DNA of 11,019 nt from assembly GCA_045595425.1 (NCBI GenBank), contig JAZOAL010000060.1:1-11019 (forward strand), given 5' to 3'. Positions 7,662 to 11,019 of the stretch are shown piece by piece. The position numbers and the translations under genes were made by a program. The stretch is from SIG710 sp045595425. GTDB lineage: Bacteria > Bacillota > Clostridia > Oscillospirales > CAG-272. How positions within the stretch are numbered: position 1 is the stretch's first letter; each line of letters begins with the position of its first letter. The notes beneath the pieces were generated by a model. That model was not told the DNA's origin. It searched no databases and was given only the letters and a program-made list of their open reading frames with translations.

Positions 7662-8188
7662 TATCTACCTCTTATAATTTTGCGCACACGGGAATTTGCA
7701 TCAAGGAATGCACCCATAACAGAGAAAATAACCGCACCGACAGCACCTTGAAGCAGATTCGTCGGGATCTCGGGAAGGCTCACCGCAAAATTACCATAAA
7801 TTATCGAACCGCCGAGATAGTATCCCGCCGCGTTTATAATGACCGCTATCGCCAAAGCAATGCAATTGCGCAGGCATAGTATTTTTTCGCCTTTAGAAGT
7901 AAAAGCCAATGTCATTGCCGCTTTTATGACAGCAGTTGGCAGTATCCACATGGGATATCCTGCAGCAAGATCAGAAAGACCTCCCCCAAGTGCCGCTGTT
8001 ACAAGCCCTATCGGTGCAGGCAAAACAGACGCCGCAAGGCAGACCGCCGCATCGCCGAGATGTACATAACCGGTAGCTGTGGGAAGCTTAAGAAACGAAG
8101 TCATAACAAAAATTATTGCTGCAATAAGAGCCGCACGGGTCAGGTGTGCGACATATGCAGATCTTTTTGATTTGTTGGAAACGGACAT
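7661..8188 (-). CDS. ECF transporter S component (vitamin-type substrate-binding membrane protein), 175 aa
   Basis: This is a substrate-specificity subunit of an energy-coupling factor importer. Such proteins bind a vitamin or precursor in the membrane and use shared EcfT and EcfA subunits encoded elsewhere; none is in this window. Membrane segments lie at about 17-34, 46-66, 68-76, 80-98, 108-130 and 145-163. The motif GYVHLGDAAVCLAASVLPAP (40-59), followed by a Gly-rich GGGLSDLAAGYP (68-79), fits the ECF riboflavin/thiazole/HMP-like S group (PF07155 type). Which vitamin it binds cannot be read from the sequence, and the leader is too short (about 28 bases) for a riboswitch. ATG at 8188 is chosen because AGAAGGTGAT lies correctly upstream; a GTG nine bases earlier is part of that ribosome binding site. 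It is the first gene of the cluster. Confidence 0.88.
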   Translation of the reverse strand: MSVSNKSKRSAYVAHLTRAALIAAIIFVMTSFLKLPTATGYVHLGDAAVCLAASVLPAPIGLVTAALGGGLSDLAAGYPMWILPTAVIKAAMTLAFTSKGEKILCLRNCIALAIAVIINAAGYYLGGSIIYGNFAVSLPEIPTNLLQGAVGAVIFSVMGAFLDANSRVRKIIRGR

Positions 8189-8222
8189 TGATATCACCTT
8201 CTAAACAATTAAATATATGATA

Positions 8223-8251
8223 ATTATAAAACATGACGAATAATTTGTCAA
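8223..8251 (-). promoter_or_regulatory. Consensus sigma-A promoter of the ECF-ymdB-yibE/F cluster
   Basis: On the minus strand a perfect TTGACA (plus 8246-8251) is separated by 17 bases from a perfect TATAAT (8223-8228). The predicted start is near 8216, which gives a leader of about 28 bases. The promoter begins only 14 bases after the terminator stem of rnr, so the T-tract of that terminator runs into the promoter. Strong constitutive expression is expected. Confidence 0.9.
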
Positions 8252-8265
8252 GAGAAATAAATTCG

Positions 8266-8294
8266 GCGCACCTGATGGTCATCAACAGGTGCGC
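8266..8294 (-). terminator. Terminator of rnr
   Basis: GCGCACCTG and CAGGTGCGC form a perfect 9-bp stem around an 11-base loop. It starts 11 bases after the rnr stop codon. On the minus strand it is followed by CGAATTTATTTC, an interrupted T-tract. It probably separates rnr from the next transcription unit. Confidence 0.75.
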
Positions 8295-8305
8295 ACATTT
8301 ATTAT

Positions 8306-10540
8306 TTACTCAAGCTGATCTGCAAGCTCCATGCTTATTCTTCGCGAAGGAATATCAGAGGAAGTGACACGCACCCTCACCGATTGTCCGAGGCAATATG
8401 CAGTTCTGCCAAAGGAGAGCTTAAAATGCTTCTCATCAAAGATGAACCTGCCGTCCATGGTTTCAAGCGGCACAAGTCCCTCAATAGTATTCGGAAGCTG
8501 AACGAAGAGCCCGAAGGAGGTAACAGAGCTGATAACCCCCTCAAAGATCTCGCCAACCTTATCCGACATAAAGATCGCCTTATAAAGGTCGTCTATCTCG
8601 CGCTCGGCGGTGAGAGCCTTAAGCTCGTTTTCGCTGGAGCGCGCCGCACTCTCTCCCGCAAAGGCAGTAAGCCTTGTCAGCTTTTCACCAACTGCCTCAC
8701 CGCGAAGCATTGCCTTAACAATACGATGCACCGTAAGATCGGGATAGCGGCGGATAGGGGAAGTAAAATGGCAGTAAAGGTCGATGGCGAGTCCGAAATG
8801 GGGAGCGGCATTTGCCGAATATTTTGCCTTCATCATGGCGCGGAGCATCACATTTGAAAGGAGTGCGCTGATCCCCTTCTCCCGGCTCTCTTCAAGAACC
8901 GAGGCAAAAGCGGAGGGATAAAGCTTCTTCGTGCGAAGGGGGCGGACATCAAGTCCCATGCCCACTGCAAAGGCAATAAAGCTTTCAAGCTTATCGGGGG
9001 AGGGCGATTCATGAACACGGTAAACGCATGGCAATGACAGGTTCGTAAGAAAGGTCGCAACTCCTTCATTCGCGCAAAGCATAAACTGCTCTATCATCCG
9101 CTCACCTTCTCCGCGCTCACGGGCGGCAATATCCACAGGAATCCCCTTTTCATCAAGCAGAATAACCGCTTCCTCCGTATCAAGCTCAACAGACCCGCGC
9201 TCCTCGGAGCGTTTTTTCATTATCTTATAAAGTCCGTGCATTTCACGGAGAGTCGGAATAACTTCGGCATATTTTTCGGCAAATTCAGATCTATCGCCCT
9301 TCTCGAAAATATCATTCACCTCGCTGTAAACTCCCCTTACGCGGGAGCGGATAAGAGATTCGCAAAGCTCGGTCTCTATTATCCTTCCATCCCTGTCAAG
9401 GGTCATAAAAGCGGACAGCGCATAGCGTTCGAGACCTCCCCCGAGCGAGCATGAGCCATTGGAAAGGCTCTTTGGCAGCATGGGAACCACCTTGTCGGTA
9501 AAATAAACGCTGGTTCCTCTCGAAAGTGCGCATTTGTCGGTCTCCGAGCCGAAGCTTACATATTCCGAAACATCGGCAATGTGAACTCCGAGCCTGAAAT
9601 TCCCGCCGATGCGCTCAAGAGATATGGCATCGTCAAGATCCTTTGCGTCGGCACCGTCAATGGTGAAGATTATCATATCGCGGAGATCGCGCCTGCCATC
9701 GGGAACGATAGGCTTTTTCGATGCCGCCTCTGCTTCTGCGAGAACCTCTTCGGCAAATTCCGTCTCAATGCCGTTTTCCGCAAGGATAGCGGCGTAATTT
9801 GCCGTTTTTGTTTCGGAATCGCCGAAATTACGGATTATCTCTCCGCCAAGCTCATCTCGCTCGGATGGGAATGTGGTGATTCTCGCTTCAACCTTGTCGC
9901 CAATGCCGACTCCCATTCCCCTTGCGGCTTTCACATCAACGAAAACAGAATACGGCAGTTTTTTGCGGTCGGGCTCTACCCACCCCACAGTATGATATCT
10001 CCTCCCGTGCTTTTCGGATATCTCATAATAAACGCCTACCACATTTTTCTTTGCAAGATGGCGTTCGACAACTCTCGCGATCTCCCCCTCCCGTCCCTTG
10101 CCGCTTCTCTTTTCCTCGGGAATCGGCAAGAGCTTTCCCTTCTTTCCGCGGCGGAGCTTGGCAGTATCAAAATACTTTTCTCGGCTTTTGTGCTCTGTAA
10201 CTCTCACAAGAACCTTATCTCCGTCAAGAGCAAAGAGAGTCTTTGACGCAGGTATAAAGATATCCTCGCCCCCATCATCGGGAATCACAAAGCCGAAATG
10301 CTTCGTAGTTCCTCTGAAAACACCGCTGATTATACCCACGCTTCTGAGCGAAGCCACCTTGCCCCGCTTTGTCAGAGCAATATCTCCCGCCCTTGCCATA
10401 TTTTGAATGAGAGCAGTAACCGAATCTATCTCTTCCTCGGGAACATTCATAAGACCGATAAGCTCGCTCGGGAGGAGCGGTCTGTATTCGGGATCTTCAG
10501 TTATTTTTTCAATTTGCTTGCTGTATTCTTCTAAATTCAT
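8306..10540 (-). CDS. rnr: Ribonuclease R (3'-5' exoribonuclease, RNB/RNase II family), 744 aa
   Basis: RNase R degrades RNA from the 3' end, including structured RNA, in rRNA and mRNA decay and in tmRNA-linked quality control. In order: an N-terminal helical part (1-65), cold-shock-like OB domains at about 68-120 and 150-240, the RNB catalytic domain at about 280-610, and an S1 domain at about 661-737. The catalytic aspartates are in TIDGADAKDLDDA (293-305): D295, D301, D303 and D304. The RNB signature HFTSPIRRYPDL is at 591-602. The length fits Firmicutes RNase R, but the Lys-rich tail of the E. coli enzyme is missing and the protein ends soon after the S1 domain. The ATG at 10540 is chosen because GGAG lies five bases upstream; an in-frame TTG at 10579 lacks such a site. 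In many Firmicutes rnr sits with secG and smpB; neither is adjacent here. Confidence 0.97.
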   Translation of the reverse strand: MNLEEYSKQIEKITEDPEYRPLLPSELIGLMNVPEEEIDSVTALIQNMARAGDIALTKRGKVASLRSVGIISGVFRGTTKHFGFVIPDDGGEDIFIPASKTLFALDGDKVLVRVTEHKSREKYFDTAKLRRGKKGKLLPIPEEKRSGKGREGEIARVVERHLAKKNVVGVYYEISEKHGRRYHTVGWVEPDRKKLPYSVFVDVKAARGMGVGIGDKVEARITTFPSERDELGGEIIRNFGDSETKTANYAAILAENGIETEFAEEVLAEAEAASKKPIVPDGRRDLRDMIIFTIDGADAKDLDDAISLERIGGNFRLGVHIADVSEYVSFGSETDKCALSRGTSVYFTDKVVPMLPKSLSNGSCSLGGGLERYALSAFMTLDRDGRIIETELCESLIRSRVRGVYSEVNDIFEKGDRSEFAEKYAEVIPTLREMHGLYKIMKKRSEERGSVELDTEEAVILLDEKGIPVDIAARERGEGERMIEQFMLCANEGVATFLTNLSLPCVYRVHESPSPDKLESFIAFAVGMGLDVRPLRTKKLYPSAFASVLEESREKGISALLSNVMLRAMMKAKYSANAAPHFGLAIDLYCHFTSPIRRYPDLTVHRIVKAMLRGEAVGEKLTRLTAFAGESAARSSENELKALTAEREIDDLYKAIFMSDKVGEIFEGVISSVTSFGLFVQLPNTIEGLVPLETMDGRFIFDEKHFKLSFGRTAYCLGQSVRVRVTSSDIPSRRISMELADQLE

Positions 10541-10627
10541 TATTTCTCCACGCCTCCGGCGGCTTAAACTCTTTCTCAAAATGATTTAAGAATTCTAAAA
10601 ACTTAATTAACAAAATCCCATCGGTAT

Positions 10628-10690
10628 CTAAAGTGAACCTATAAAGTATATCAATTCAAATGATGGTTCGGCAAAAGCTTGTTTTTCCAT
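10628..10690 (-). CDS. Putative 20-codon leader peptide upstream of rnr
   Basis: A short ORF starts with ATG at 10690, with AAGGA seven bases before it, about 39 bases after the predicted transcription start. The peptide is MEKQAFAEPSFELIYFIGSL. Its EPSFELIYF core resembles short clostridial peptides with a P-x-x-E-h-I-x-F pattern that often continue into an Asp-rich DVI tail. Just past the stop, in the frame shifted by one base, the sequence reads LDTDGILL, so this may be a frameshifted remnant. It ends 87 bases before the rnr start. Whether it is translated or regulates rnr is unknown. Confidence 0.35.
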   Translation of the reverse strand: MEKQAFAEPSFELIYFIGSL

Positions 10691-10735
10691 AAGACCATCC
10701 TTACAGAATCACTGTTTTTATTATTATCCAATTTC

Positions 10736-10764
10736 AGTATATCATAAATCCCATGTTTTGTCAA
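10736..10764 (-). promoter_or_regulatory. Sigma-A promoter upstream of rnr
   Basis: On the minus strand a perfect TTGACA (plus 10759-10764) is separated by 17 bases from TATACT (10736-10741). The predicted start is near 10729, which gives rnr a leader of about 190 bases that includes the 20-codon ORF. No other convincing promoter lies closer to rnr. Confidence 0.83.
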
Positions 10765-10825
10765 CGAATCCGTGCTATGCACCTTGTTCTGTTCATCAAA
10801 GCGATATAAAACATTTTGTAAATAA

Positions 10826-10870
10826 AATACAATAAATATCCCGTCAAATTGGCGGGATATTTATTGTATT
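10826..10870. terminator. Long hairpin, probable terminator of a gene beyond the right edge
   Basis: A perfect 18-bp inverted repeat, AATACAATAAATATCCCG with its complement, flanks a 9-base spacer. The arms end in A/T-rich sequence on both sides, so it could act in either direction. With the minus-strand layout of the window, the likely use is ending a gene upstream of rnr that lies outside the window, 62 bases before the rnr promoter. Confidence 0.6.
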
Positions 10871-10902
10871 AAAATCACAAAAACTAAAATATATTTAAAG
10901 AT

Positions 10903-11019
10903 AAACAATAATTTATCGGGCTGTTTGTAGAGTGACGAATTAACAAATTTAGATGTACGAACGCAAGCCTTCCCTATCAGGGAAGGTGGCGCGGAGCGAC
11001 GGATGAGTAGAATCCAATT
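10903..11019. repeat. Intergenic inverted-repeat element, copy 3, cut by the window edge
   Basis: It begins with AAACAATAATTTATC (10903-10917), the same 15 bases as the left end of the element at 4337. At 10967-11012 it carries the module found inverted at 126-173: CCTTCCC-tatca-GGGAAGG, then TGGCGCGGAGCGACGGATGAGTAG. The two modules differ in the hairpin loop and inner stem while the flanks are conserved. Its other end is outside the window. No ORF is present. Confidence 0.55.

Noticed and set aside
8189..8197. GTG start nine bases upstream for the ECF S component
   Set aside because: The GTG is part of the AGAAGGTGAT ribosome binding site that serves the ATG at 8188.
8189..8222. A vitamin riboswitch in front of the ECF S component
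   Set aside because: The leader from the predicted start is only about 28 bases, too short for a thiamine, riboflavin or cobalamin aptamer.
9581..10246. A 221-codon open frame on the plus strand inside rnr
   Set aside because: It is antisense to conserved RNase R domains, and the translation looks like a shadow without any motif.
10541..10579. A 13-codon N-terminal extension of RNase R from a TTG start
   Set aside because: The extension (MRKSLSRRRRGEI) is encoded partly by the ribosome binding site region of the ATG at 10540. That ATG has GGAG at good spacing, while the TTG has none.

Overview
The window looks like the chromosome of an anaerobic Gram-positive member of the Clostridia, most likely an uncultured gut-type Oscillospirales relative. 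The support is an S-layer homology (SLH) protein, strong AGGAGG-type ribosome binding sites, Firmicutes-style TTGACA/TATAAT promoters, and a YmdB phosphoesterase and RNase R with Firmicutes layout. Taxonomy is inferred from gene content and from memory of the dispersed repeats; no search was run. All seven clear protein genes lie on the minus strand, so the window reads from right to left.

Layout from right to left. At 10903-11019 there is the left part of an AT-rich repeat element that runs off the window. At 10826-10870 there is a long perfect hairpin. A strong promoter (10736-10764) is followed by a 20-codon leader ORF (10628-10690) and then rnr (RNase R, 8306-10540). The rnr terminator hairpin (8266-8294) sits directly upstream of a consensus promoter (8223-8251). 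That promoter starts a compact cluster: an ECF vitamin-transporter S component (7661-8188), the YmdB-type metallophosphoesterase (6867-7661, 1-nt stop/start overlap), a YibE/F membrane protein (5569-6852), a small ribbon-helix-helix protein (5312-5515) and a five-segment membrane protein of unknown function (4612-5268). A 20-bp-arm hairpin (4545-4585) ends it. These five genes can be read as one operon.

The intergenic space 3935-4611 then holds a 179-bp element with 15-bp terminal inverted repeats (4337-4515), a 14-bp-arm palindrome (4154-4186) and the promoter and long structured leader of the last gene. That gene (338-3934) encodes a secreted 1198-residue protein with three N-terminal SLH domains and a roughly 1000-residue ectodomain I do not recognise. 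It ends in a UUCG-loop terminator (276-307). The left edge (3-236) is another intergenic element with 12-bp terminal inverted repeats.

The genes are mostly housekeeping or cell-envelope functions. The less ordinary content is non-coding: a family of intergenic elements sharing ACAATAATTTA ends in at least three places, two of which carry the same palindromic module; a leader with mutually exclusive hairpins in front of the S-layer gene; and a short leader peptide in front of rnr. I see no CRISPR array, tRNA, rRNA, transposase or phage gene.
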